This document shows positions 1 through 6,534 of a DNA stretch of 26,393 nt, piece after piece. The notes under the pieces are model-generated. The model ran no database searches, was not told the DNA's origin, and saw nothing but the letters and a program-made list of their open reading frames with translations. Made by a program: the position numbers and the translations under genes. Location: assembly GCA_014730055.1 (NCBI GenBank), contig WJIV01000275.1, forward strand, positions 1 through 26,393, in the 5' to 3' direction. The stretch is from Candidatus Bathyarchaeota archaeon. GTDB taxonomy: Archaea; Thermoproteota; Bathyarchaeia; TCS64. How positions within the stretch are numbered: position 1 is the first letter of the stretch; each line of letters begins with the position of its first letter.

Positions 1-174
1 GGTGCTATTGCTGACGGTCAAAGTATGACTAAAGCAATTTCAATGAAATTAAGTCCGGAAGAGTATCTAAATAATAATGACAGTTATAGTTTCTTTGAGA
101 AAATGGGAGACTTAATTATCACTGGTCCAACAGGAACCAATGTCAATGATTTATCAATAATTCTAGTTAGGTGA
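1..174 (+). CDS. Glycerate 2-kinase (MOFRL family), C-terminal fragment
   Basis: Frame 1 is open from the first base to TGA at 172-174 and gives 57 residues, so the 5' part lies outside the window. The fragment contains GAIADGQSM, then NNNDSYSFFEKMGDLI and ITGPTGTNVNDL. This succession (NDSY-FF, GDLI-TGPTGTNVNDL) is the typical end of the MOFRL-family glycerate 2-kinases (GckA/GarK type II), which phosphorylate D-glycerate to 2-phosphoglycerate in non-phosphorylative or semi-phosphorylative sugar breakdown and in serine or glycerate metabolism. The stop overlaps the GTG start of the next gene by four bases (GTGA), suggesting coupled translation. The family assignment rests on the recognisable C-terminal motif; the catalytic core is not visible. 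Confidence 0.85.
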   Translation, partial: GAIADGQSMTKAISMKLSPEEYLNNNDSYSFFEKMGDLIITGPTGTNVNDLSIILVR

Positions 175-581
175 GTCAAATAAGGTTAAATCGTAGGATA
201 ATAGAAGCTTTCGAAAGCCTTATGGAGTTGTTTAATCAGATGGAAGGCTTTGTTGACGTTGTTCTCGTTGAAGGAAATAGGGACATAAAAGCATTACGTA
301 ATATTGGCTTTCATGGAGAGATAATCCCTTGTTCCCAAATAGGCATAAGTAATTATGAACTTGTTGAAAATATTTCCAAAAGCTATTGCAATATATTAAT
401 TTTAACCGACTTCGATAGGGAAGGACTTTTGATAGAGAATACATTCAGGAAGCTATTTGAACACAAACATATCAAAGTCGAAGATGAGTTAAGAAGGAGG
501 ATTGGAAATTTAATGGCAAAATTAGGTATTTATGCTGTAGAGGCTCTTGACAATATTGAAAGAAGACTGGATAGGAAGTAG
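171..581 (+). CDS. Small TOPRIM-domain protein
   Basis: A 136-residue protein starting at GTG, overlapping the glycerate kinase stop by four bases. The TOPRIM signature is clear: a conserved Glu in VLVEGNRD (E34) after a hydrophobic strand, and the Asp pair in LILTDFDREG (D80 and D82) about 46 residues later. These residues bind Mg2+ in DnaG-type primases, topoisomerases and RNase M5-like nucleases. The rest is a basic/acidic helical tail (about residues 88-136) without further catalytic domains. Archaeal stand-alone TOPRIM proteins of this size are annotated as primase-like or M5-like, and their substrate is mostly unknown. It could be a nuclease acting on RNA or DNA. The position before the HflX-endonuclease III fusion is suggestive only, since a separate promoter intervenes. 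Confidence 0.8.
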   Translation: MSQIRLNRRIIEAFESLMELFNQMEGFVDVVLVEGNRDIKALRNIGFHGEIIPCSQIGISNYELVENISKSYCNILILTDFDREGLLIENTFRKLFEHKHIKVEDELRRRIGNLMAKLGIYAVEALDNIERRLDRK

Positions 582-585
582 ATGG

Positions 586-595
586 TTTTTTAATC
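586..595 (+). promoter_or_regulatory. TATA-like box of the hflX-nth gene
   Basis: TTTTTTAATC is centred about 30 bases before the ATG at 621. No Shine-Dalgarno sequence lies between, so transcription would begin at or just before the start codon (leaderless mRNA). Position and composition only; no transcript data. Confidence 0.45.
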
Positions 596-620
596 CCGGC
601 TACTATGAAGAGTTATCCCA

Positions 621-2456
621 ATGGTTGAACAAATTCCACAACATGAACCCCTAAGGCATAAAAAGGCAATTTTATGTATGCTAAAAACCAATGTTCATGA
701 CCATACTATATATAAGATAAGGATGAATGAGCTTCAAAGTCTAGTTGAAACTTTAGGTATTACTGTGGTTCATAAGGTTGTTCAATCAAGGTTCAAGCCT
801 TTCGCGAAATACCACATTGGAGGCGGAAAAGTAAGACAGATTAGAAGCAAAGTCCGAAAATTAGATGTAGATTTAGTAATATTTTACAACCTCCTAAAAA
901 GCAGTCAAAAATTAAATCTAATGCAGGCACTTAATTGTGAGGTTATAGATCGTTACGAACTTACATTAGAGATATTTGATAGAATGGCCTCTGATACACT
1001 TAGCAAACTACAAATTCAAGCTGCAAGAATGGAAAAAATGACTCCTTTCTTCAAACTACAAGCTTCAATTAACTATAGACATGATAGACCTTTCTTTCGT
1101 AGTGGTGGTGAATACGGATTTCATGGCCAGATGCGAGAACTTACTAGAAATCAGGCAAGAATTAGAGAAGAAATTGACAAGTTAATGGATGATAAAATTA
1201 AAAGAATTAATAACCGTAAAGAATTAGGATATCCCGTTATTTGTGTTGCTGGCTTTTATAATGCGGGGAAAACTAGTTTATTCAATGCCATAACAGGTGA
1301 TACAAAACCTGTAAGTGATAGACCTTTTACTACCTTATCAAGTAAATACCAAAAGAGGTTCATTGATTACCAAACCACAGTACTATTTATTGATACAATC
1401 GGTTTCGTTCTTGATCTTGACCCAAGGTTAATTCAAAGTTTCAAGCTAAATTTATTAGATATTAAAAGTGCTGATCTAGTTATTCTTCTTCTCGAAATTA
1501 ATGATCCAGTATTAACCTTAAAGATGAAGATCAATGAAGGCATTAAACTACTACAGGAAATTGGAGTACCTCGAGAAAAAATCATAATAGTTTTCAATAA
1601 ACTTGACCTAGCACCGGAATTGGGCGGAAAAATAGGTGAATTACTTGATATGGAGAGATTCAATTTACCATATATATCAATATCTGCTAAAGAACGCCAA
1701 AACCTACAAGATCTATTAAATTTGATTTCTAAAAGGCTGAAATGGTTAGAAGAAAACCCGATCGAGATGCATGAAATGTCAGATTTTAATTTAGCAAGAA
1801 CAGCACTTAACCGGCTTCTAGATAAATTTCACTCTGATTATGATCCTAACAGAAACAAGCCTTTTGAAAATCTTGTAGGAACTATACTAAGTCAGAACAC
1901 TAATAGAAAAAATCAAGTTACAGCTTACAGGCGTTTAAAAGAACAAGTTGGAATAACTCCTAAAGCGATAAATGATGCTGATCTTAAACATATAAAAGAC
2001 GCTATTCGCCCCGCAGGAATGTATAATCAACGTTCAAATGTCTTAAAATCAGTTAGTGAGGAAATTATTGAAAAATACAATGGGAATATTGATCAAATAT
2101 TCAACGAAACTTATCTAGTAGCTAAAGAAAAATTAATGGAATTCCAAGGCGTGGGCCCAAAAACTGCTGATGTCGTGCTTATGTTTAATGGAGAACATAC
2201 AGTCATACCAGTAGATAGGCATATAGAGAGAATCTCGAAAAGACTTGAGATTGTTCCTCAAAACGCGAACTATGAAGAAATCAGGACAACCCTACAAGCT
2301 GCATCAGCACCAGAACATTTCAAAGAAGTACACCTTAGCATGATTAAATTCGGGCGAGAAATCTGTAAAGCTCAAACCCCAAAATGTCCAGAATGCATAC
2401 TTAACGATATCTGTCCCTATCCAGATAAAGCAGGAATCCAAATAGAAAAAGTCTAA
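621..2456 (+). CDS. HflX-type GTPase fused to endonuclease III (Nth)
   Basis: A 611-residue protein with two complete modules in one uninterrupted frame. Residues about 15-150 match the HflX N-terminal domain (YHIGGGK near 64-70, the ALNCEVIDRYELTLEIFD segment at 103-120). Residues about 205-370 form the GTPase domain: P-loop GFYNAGKTS (211-219), DTIGF (258-262), NKLD (326-329), SAK (355-357). Residues about 386-611 are an endonuclease III: helix-hairpin-helix FQGVGPKTAD with the catalytic Lys at K514, catalytic Asp in VDRHI (D532), spaced 18 apart as in E. coli Nth (K120/D138), and a [4Fe-4S] loop C582-x6-C589-x2-C592-x5-C598. HflX proteins bind the large ribosomal subunit and rescue stalled or heat-damaged ribosomes. 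Nth removes oxidised pyrimidines and cleaves abasic sites. All key residues of both parts are present, so both should be active. The promoter looks leaderless. What the two activities do together is unknown; the fusion could also be an accidental read-through joining that was retained. Confidence 0.92.
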   Translation: MVEQIPQHEPLRHKKAILCMLKTNVHDHTIYKIRMNELQSLVETLGITVVHKVVQSRFKPFAKYHIGGGKVRQIRSKVRKLDVDLVIFYNLLKSSQKLNLMQALNCEVIDRYELTLEIFDRMASDTLSKLQIQAARMEKMTPFFKLQASINYRHDRPFFRSGGEYGFHGQMRELTRNQARIREEIDKLMDDKIKRINNRKELGYPVICVAGFYNAGKTSLFNAITGDTKPVSDRPFTTLSSKYQKRFIDYQTTVLFIDTIGFVLDLDPRLIQSFKLNLLDIKSADLVILLLEINDPVLTLKMKINEGIKLLQEIGVPREKIIIVFNKLDLAPELGGKIGELLDMERFNLPYISISAKERQNLQDLLNLISKRLKWLEENPIEMHEMSDFNLARTALNRLLDKFHSDYDPNRNKPFENLVGTILSQNTNRKNQVTAYRRLKEQVGITPKAINDADLKHIKDAIRPAGMYNQRSNVLKSVSEEIIEKYNGNIDQIFNETYLVAKEKLMEFQGVGPKTADVVLMFNGEHTVIPVDRHIERISKRLEIVPQNANYEEIRTTLQAASAPEHFKEVHLSMIKFGREICKAQTPKCPECILNDICPYPDKAGIQIEKV

Positions 2457-2695
2457 TAAATCTAATTAAAATAAATATTATTTCAGAACTTTTCGGAAAA
2501 GATATTTATTAACCTAATCACAAAATAATAATTACAATTTATTAATGCATGCTAATATTTTAATCAGCCTTTACACACTTTATAATATCTATAATGTTGG
2601 ATCTGTTTCAAACTTATATTCGACTTGTATATTTACGAATCCTTTAAATCTAAGCCATGTGGATTCATTACAGCCTAATTTAGGAGTGTCTATGA
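2457..2695 (+). promoter_or_regulatory. Promoter region of the L3 operon
   Basis: A 239-base AT-rich gap between the fusion gene and L3. Three TATA-like elements can be seen: GATATTTATTAA near 2501, CTTTATAATAT at about 2579-2589 and CCTTTAAATC at 2641-2650. The last would start transcription near 2671-2675 and give a short leader containing the AGGAG Shine-Dalgarno sequence at 2682-2686, nine bases before the ATG at 2696. The middle one would give a leader of about 90 bases. Which is used cannot be decided by reading. A 73-codon open frame at 2545-2766 resembles nothing and overlaps L3, so I do not count it as a gene. Confidence 0.5.
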
Positions 2696-3706
2696 ATGCC
2701 GAGAACAAGATCACCAAAAAGAGGATCGCTATCATACTCACCCAGAAAACGGGCCAAGAATCCTAATGGACGGGTTTCATATTGGCCCAAAATAGAGGGT
2801 GAACCACAGCTTGTAGGCTTTGCCGGTTACAAAGCAGGTATGACCCACTTATTTTATATTGAAGACAGAGACCGAGTTCCAGAATATGGGCAGGAGATAA
2901 AATCCGCTGTCACAGTTATCGACACTCCACCGATGCTTATTTGTGCGATAAGAGCATATGATAAGAACCAAGATGGATTACAAGCAGTAACTGAAGCTTG
3001 GATGACTAATCAGCCTAGGGATCTCCATAGAAGAATTAATTTCACAACAGATCCTAAGACCCAGGAGAAACTTCAAAAGATTGAAGACACCATAGACGAA
3101 ATTGAGGAAATAAGAGTCTTAGTAGCTACACAACCAAGAGATACTGGAATAGATAAGAAAACCCCCGACATAATGGAAATTCCAGTAAGTGGAGGAACTA
3201 GAGAGGAACAGTTTAACTTTGCTAAAGAACTGCTTGGAAAAACAGTCTCTGTAGGAGATGTATTCAAACCTGGAGAGGGAGTCGATATAATTGGAATTAC
3301 TAAAGGAAAAGGATTCCAAGGACCAGTAAAACGATGGGGTGTCAGAATTCTTTCTAGAAAATCAAGAGGTACTAAAAGAGGAGTGGCCTCAATCGGACCT
3401 TGGGTTCCAAGAGGTGTAATGCCACAAGTACCGAGACCCGGACAGATGGGTTATCATAACAGGACAGAATATAACAAGAGAATCATGCTGATGGGAAATG
3501 ATTCAGAAAGGATCAATCCCCTTAGTGGATTCAAGCGCTATGGAGTTGTAGATGGTGATTACATGCTACTACAAGGAAGCGTAATTGGACCACCAAAAAG
3601 ATTAGTTAAAATTAGAAAAGCAGTAAGAAACCCAAAATTCCCAGAAGAAGAACCTCAAATAACATACTTGCACACAGAATGGAAGAGGAGTCAGCAGGAG
3701 CAATGA
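2696..3706 (+). CDS. rpl3: Large subunit ribosomal protein L3 (uL3)
   Basis: A 336-residue archaeal/eukaryotic-type L3, one of the first proteins to bind 23S rRNA, reaching the peptidyl-transferase centre. The N-terminus has the basic archaeal form (PRTRSPKRGSLSYSPRKRAK). The core signature GKGFQGPVKRWG follows near residue 205, and the GQMGYHNRTEYNKRI segment, which binds 23S rRNA, lies near 250-265. Length fits archaeal L3. The ATG at 2696 is chosen because AGGAG precedes it by nine bases; an ATG at 2692 is out of frame. It opens the S10-type operon and overlaps the L4 start by ATGA. Confidence 0.97.
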   Translation: MPRTRSPKRGSLSYSPRKRAKNPNGRVSYWPKIEGEPQLVGFAGYKAGMTHLFYIEDRDRVPEYGQEIKSAVTVIDTPPMLICAIRAYDKNQDGLQAVTEAWMTNQPRDLHRRINFTTDPKTQEKLQKIEDTIDEIEEIRVLVATQPRDTGIDKKTPDIMEIPVSGGTREEQFNFAKELLGKTVSVGDVFKPGEGVDIIGITKGKGFQGPVKRWGVRILSRKSRGTKRGVASIGPWVPRGVMPQVPRPGQMGYHNRTEYNKRIMLMGNDSERINPLSGFKRYGVVDGDYMLLQGSVIGPPKRLVKIRKAVRNPKFPEEEPQITYLHTEWKRSQQEQ

Positions 3707-4464
3707 AGTTACCAATAATTAATTTAGAAAACGAGAAAATTGATGAAATTGATCGTCCATCAGTATTTGAAACTCCTGTCAGACACGATGTCATCAAAAG
3801 AGCTGTAATCGCTTTGCAAAGCAAGAAATTTCAACCACAAGGTAGGGATCCTATGGCAGGAAAGAGAACTACTGCAGAGTCACGTGGAACTGGTCATGGT
3901 ATGGCAAGAGTTCCGAGACTAAAGGGAAGTAGTAGAGCTGCTTTCGGTGTCAGCATTGTAGGAGGTCATCAAGCCTTTCCACCAACTAGTGAGAAAAATA
4001 TTGTAAAGCGATTGAACAAAAAGGAAAATAGATTAGCAATTAGATCAGGTATAGCAGCCACAGGAGTTATTGAACTCGTTGAGAATCGTGGACATAAATT
4101 TGACTTAGAACAATTACCACTAGTTGTGGATGATGAGATTGAAAATCTATCCAAAACTAAAGAGGTTCAAGAATTCTTCAAGAAAATAGGTATTATGTCT
4201 GATGTTGAGAGAGCGGATCGTAAGAAAATACGGGCAGGTAGAGGAAAGACAAGAGGACGCAAATATAAGGAAGGAAAAGGACCATTAATTGTAGTTTCAG
4301 AAGACAAAGGAATTGCTAGAGCAGCCCGTAATCTTCCAGGTGTAGATATCGTTGAAGTTGATTATCTAAACGCTGAGTTATTAGCCCCAGGTACACATCC
4401 AGGAAGGCTAGTAATCTGGAGTAGATCTGCGTTTGAGGCGTTAGACGAGGTTTGGGAGGTTTGA
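3703..4464 (+). CDS. rpl4: Large subunit ribosomal protein L4 (uL4)
   Basis: The protein has 253 residues from ATG at 3703, which overlaps the L3 stop as ATGA. An in-frame ATG at 3679 would add eight residues inside L3 and give an atypical N-terminus, whereas MKLPIINLENEK is the usual archaeal form. The long basic loop that lines the peptide exit tunnel is visible (AESRGTGHGMARVPRLKGS). The segment from RAGRGKTRGRKYKEGKGPLIVV to the C-terminal NLPGVDIVEVDYLNAELLAPG is characteristic of archaeal/eukaryotic L4. Translation is likely coupled to L3. Confidence 0.97.
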   Translation: MKLPIINLENEKIDEIDRPSVFETPVRHDVIKRAVIALQSKKFQPQGRDPMAGKRTTAESRGTGHGMARVPRLKGSSRAAFGVSIVGGHQAFPPTSEKNIVKRLNKKENRLAIRSGIAATGVIELVENRGHKFDLEQLPLVVDDEIENLSKTKEVQEFFKKIGIMSDVERADRKKIRAGRGKTRGRKYKEGKGPLIVVSEDKGIARAARNLPGVDIVEVDYLNAELLAPGTHPGRLVIWSRSAFEALDEVWEV

Positions 4465-4466
4465 CA

Positions 4467-4727
4467 ATGAAAGCGCATAAAATTGTAAAATATCCTCTGA
4501 TGACTGAGAGAAGCGTAAACATGATTGAGATGGAAAATAAACTTGTGTTTATTGTGGATCGCAGAGCATCAAAACATGATATCGCAAGGGCAATTAACAA
4601 ATTATATGAAATTGAAGTAGAATCTGTAAATACCCTAATTAATCGCGATGGGAATAAAAAAGCATTCATTAAATTAAAACCAGGATACGATGCATCTGAT
4701 GTAGCTATCCGGTTAGGAATACTGTAG
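4467..4727 (+). CDS. rpl23: Large subunit ribosomal protein L23 (uL23)
   Basis: The protein has 86 residues, the normal length for archaeal L23. I place the start at ATG 4467 because GGGAGGT at 4454-4460 sits six bases upstream; the in-frame TTG at 4452 would lie before that site and overlap L4. The N-terminal KIVKYPLMTERS and the NKLVFIVDRRASKHDI strand-helix are typical. L23 lies at the tunnel exit and, with L29, forms the docking site for signal recognition particle and SecY. The last residues GYDASDVAIRLGIL are the family's usual end. Confidence 0.96.
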   Translation: MKAHKIVKYPLMTERSVNMIEMENKLVFIVDRRASKHDIARAINKLYEIEVESVNTLINRDGNKKAFIKLKPGYDASDVAIRLGIL

Positions 4728-4736
4728 GTGTAATAA

Positions 4737-5462
4737 ATGGGTAAGAAGATCAAAGTACAGAGGAGAGGTCGTGGTGGAAGTCAATTCCGAGCACGTAAAG
4801 TTGGTAAGATTTCTTCAAGCAAATATCCAAGAACGACAAAAGATACCGATGTCGGTATCCTTAAGGAACTCCAACACGAGCCTGGAAGAGGCGCGCCTTT
4901 AGCATACATTGAATTCGAAGAAGGTAGAGGCTTTTATACATCAGCAATAGAAGGAACATTTGTAAACCAGGAAATTGAAGTAGGGCCTTCGGCCCAACCA
5001 AAAGTTGGTAATGTTCTTCCCTTAGGGAACATCCCCGAAGGTACAATGGTTTCTAACATAGAGCTAACTCCTGGAGACGGAGGAAAATTAGCCAGATCCT
5101 CAGGTAGTCACGCAACTGTGATCACTCGCGATAAAAAACACACCACAATAAAACTCCCTAGTAAGAGAAATATTAGAGTTCCAAATAACTCAAGAGCAAC
5201 AATTGGGATCATCTCAGGTGGTGGAAGACTAGAGAAACCTTTCATGACTGCTGGCCAAAAATCACATAAAAAGAAAGCAAAAGGACACAAGTATCCAGTT
5301 GCACATGGAGTAAAAATGGCTGCAGCATCTCACCCTCACGGTGGGGGGCGTCATAGAAGACCTGGCAAATCAACAACTGTTAGCAGGCACGCACCTCCAG
5401 GAGCAAAAGTTGGCTTAATCGCTGCTAGAAATAGTGGTGAAAGACAGAGGAGGAGAGCATAA
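4737..5462 (+). CDS. rpl2: Large subunit ribosomal protein L2 (uL2)
   Basis: A 241-residue archaeal L2, which binds domain IV of 23S rRNA and supports subunit joining and peptidyl transfer. It has the archaeal N-terminus (MGKKIKVQRRGRGGSQFRA). The conserved HPHGGG loop, whose first His corresponds to the functionally important His of E. coli L2, sits at about residues 200-205, followed by a very basic C-terminus (RRPGKSTTVSRHAPPG). A GGTG Shine-Dalgarno sequence at 4727-4730 is six bases before the ATG. The L23 stop and this site share a base, so the genes are tightly packed. Confidence 0.97.
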   Translation: MGKKIKVQRRGRGGSQFRARKVGKISSSKYPRTTKDTDVGILKELQHEPGRGAPLAYIEFEEGRGFYTSAIEGTFVNQEIEVGPSAQPKVGNVLPLGNIPEGTMVSNIELTPGDGGKLARSSGSHATVITRDKKHTTIKLPSKRNIRVPNNSRATIGIISGGGRLEKPFMTAGQKSHKKKAKGHKYPVAHGVKMAAASHPHGGGRHRRPGKSTTVSRHAPPGAKVGLIAARNSGERQRRRA

Positions 5463-5477
5463 GGGTTTAAAAACCCT
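5462..5477 (+). repeat. Intercistronic 16-base palindrome between L2 and S19
   Basis: AGGGTTT at 5462-5468 is matched exactly by AAACCCT at 5471-5477 around AA, giving a 16-base palindrome that begins at the last base of the L2 stop. In RNA it could fold into a six-pair stem with a four-base loop (UAAA). No T-run follows directly, so it is more likely an intercistronic hairpin or protein/RNA recognition site than a terminator. Confidence 0.6.
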
Positions 5478-5497
5478 AATTGTTTAGGTGATTGAAA

Positions 5498-5881
5498 ATG
5501 CCAAAAGATTTCAAATATAGAGGAAAAACTGTAGAGGAACTCAAGGCCATGTCTATGGACGAGTTTATTCAATTATTACCATCAAGAATGAGAAGAAGTC
5601 TGAGAAGAGGTCTCAGTAACGAGCAAAGAATCGTACTCGAAAAACTTAGACGTGATACCGGAGGGCCCATCCGAACACATGCTAGGGACTTGGTAATCCT
5701 CCCAGAGATGATAGGAAAATCCGTACATGTGTTCAATGGCAAAGAATTCATAGAGGTCAGGATAAACGAAAAAATGGTCGGCCATTACCTTGGTGAATAT
5801 GCTATTACCATGACGCCAGTACGGCATGGAAGGCCTGGAATTGGAGCCTCTAGAAGCAGCATGTACATACCCCTAAAGTAG
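5498..5881 (+). CDS. rps19: Small subunit ribosomal protein S19 (uS19)
   Basis: The protein has 127 residues from ATG 5498. AGGTG at 5486-5490 is seven bases upstream; an in-frame TTG at 5492 is too close to that site. The protein carries the archaeal N-terminal extension ([20 protein letters not shown]), the [20 protein letters not shown] core and the [22 protein letters not shown] segment that contacts 16S rRNA in the subunit head. In many archaea S19 is directly followed by L22 in the same operon. Here a 191-base gap with terminator-like and promoter elements comes next. Confidence 0.97.
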   Translation: MPKDFKYRGKTVEELKAMSMDEFIQLLPSRMRRSLRRGLSNEQRIVLEKLRRDTGGPIRTHARDLVILPEMIGKSVHVFNGKEFIEVRINEKMVGHYLGEYAITMTPVRHGRPGIGASRSSMYIPLK

Positions 5882-5901
5882 TTTTTCTACTTTATACAAA
5901 T

Positions 5902-5926
5902 TTTATGAATATATTATATTCATAAA
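5902..5926 (+). terminator. 11-bp inverted repeat followed by T-tracts, S19-L22 gap
   Basis: TTTATGAATAT (5902-5912) and ATATTCATAAA (5916-5926) are perfect inverted complements around the three bases ATT. Two runs of six T follow at about 5933-5938 and 5947-5952. The gap lies downstream of S19 and upstream of a new TATA-box promoter, so this probably ends the L3-S19 transcript; archaeal termination mainly needs the T-rich tracts. The dyad is AT-rich and so a weak hairpin in a warm organism; alternatively it is a regulator-binding site. Confidence 0.5.
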
Positions 5927-6029
5927 TATACATTTTTTGTGATACATTTTTTATTTAGAGATAATATATGTATTTTATTATAATCATGAAAAATTGGTAG
6001 TATTATTAGCTTTTTCTTTTAAGGAATCT

Positions 6030-6039
6030 TTTTATATTA
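6030..6039 (+). promoter_or_regulatory. TATA box of the L22-SecY operon
   Basis: TTTTATATTA lies between the T-tracts after S19 and the L22 ATG at 6073. Transcription would begin near 6060, leaving a leader of about 13 bases that contains GGTG at 6064-6067, five bases before the start codon. Spacing for TATA, start site and ribosome-binding site all agree. Confidence 0.6.
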
Positions 6040-6072
6040 AGCCTCGATTCAATGTAGGCGAACGGTGCGTAT

Positions 6073-6534
6073 ATGCCATCCTGGAAATATTCAGTACAAG
6101 ATCTAGACCCAAATAGCACAGCTAAAGCAAGTGCTAGGGATCTACGTATAAAACCAAAAGTAGCTAGAGAAATCTGTAATTCGATCAAGGGTATGAAGGT
6201 AGAGGATGCGAAAAGATATTTGGAAGATGTCTTGGATAAGAAGCGAGCTATCCCATACATGCGGCATAGGAAGAAAGTACCCCATCGAAAAGGCCTAAAT
6301 GGACATGATGCAGGGCGTTACCCGGAAAAGGCAACAGAAGAAATACTGAAATTACTTAACTCTGTTGAAGCAAATGCAGAGTTTAAAGGCTTATACGCAG
6401 ATAGATTAAGAATTATTCACATAGCGGCACAACGTGGACGCATAATTAAGAAATTTATACCCCGAGCTTTTGGGAGGGCCTCACCATACTATAAACACCT
6501 AACCCATATTGAAGTCGCAGTTGAGGAATTTTAA
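6073..6534 (+). CDS. rpl22: Large subunit ribosomal protein L22 (uL22)
   Basis: The protein has 153 residues, normal for archaeal L22. The N-terminus MPSWKYSVQDLDPNSTAKAS matches the archaeal/eukaryotic pattern (WKYS...AKA). The middle has RDLRIKPKVAREICNSIKGM and the cross-over loop region RKGLNGHDAGRYPEKATEEI. The C-terminus IIHIAAQRGRIIKKFIPRAFGRASP is the tunnel-lining hairpin. It is the first gene of a second transcription unit and its stop shares a base with the S3 start (TAATG). Confidence 0.97.
   Translation: MPSWKYSVQDLDPNSTAKASARDLRIKPKVAREICNSIKGMKVEDAKRYLEDVLDKKRAIPYMRHRKKVPHRKGLNGHDAGRYPEKATEEILKLLNSVEANAEFKGLYADRLRIIHIAAQRGRIIKKFIPRAFGRASPYYKHLTHIEVAVEEF

Noticed and set aside
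2489..2501. CTTTTC-G-GAAAAG inverted repeat after the hflX-nth gene
   Set aside because: One-base centre cannot form a hairpin beyond a few pairs and no clear T-run follows; likely chance in AT-rich DNA.
2545..2766. 73-codon open frame upstream of and overlapping L3
   Set aside because: Low-complexity hydrophobic N-terminus, no recognisable motif, lies in the promoter region and overlaps the secure L3 start in another frame.
4316..4753. 145-codon minus-strand frame across L4-L23-L2
   Set aside because: It is antisense to three certain ribosomal protein genes and has no family features.
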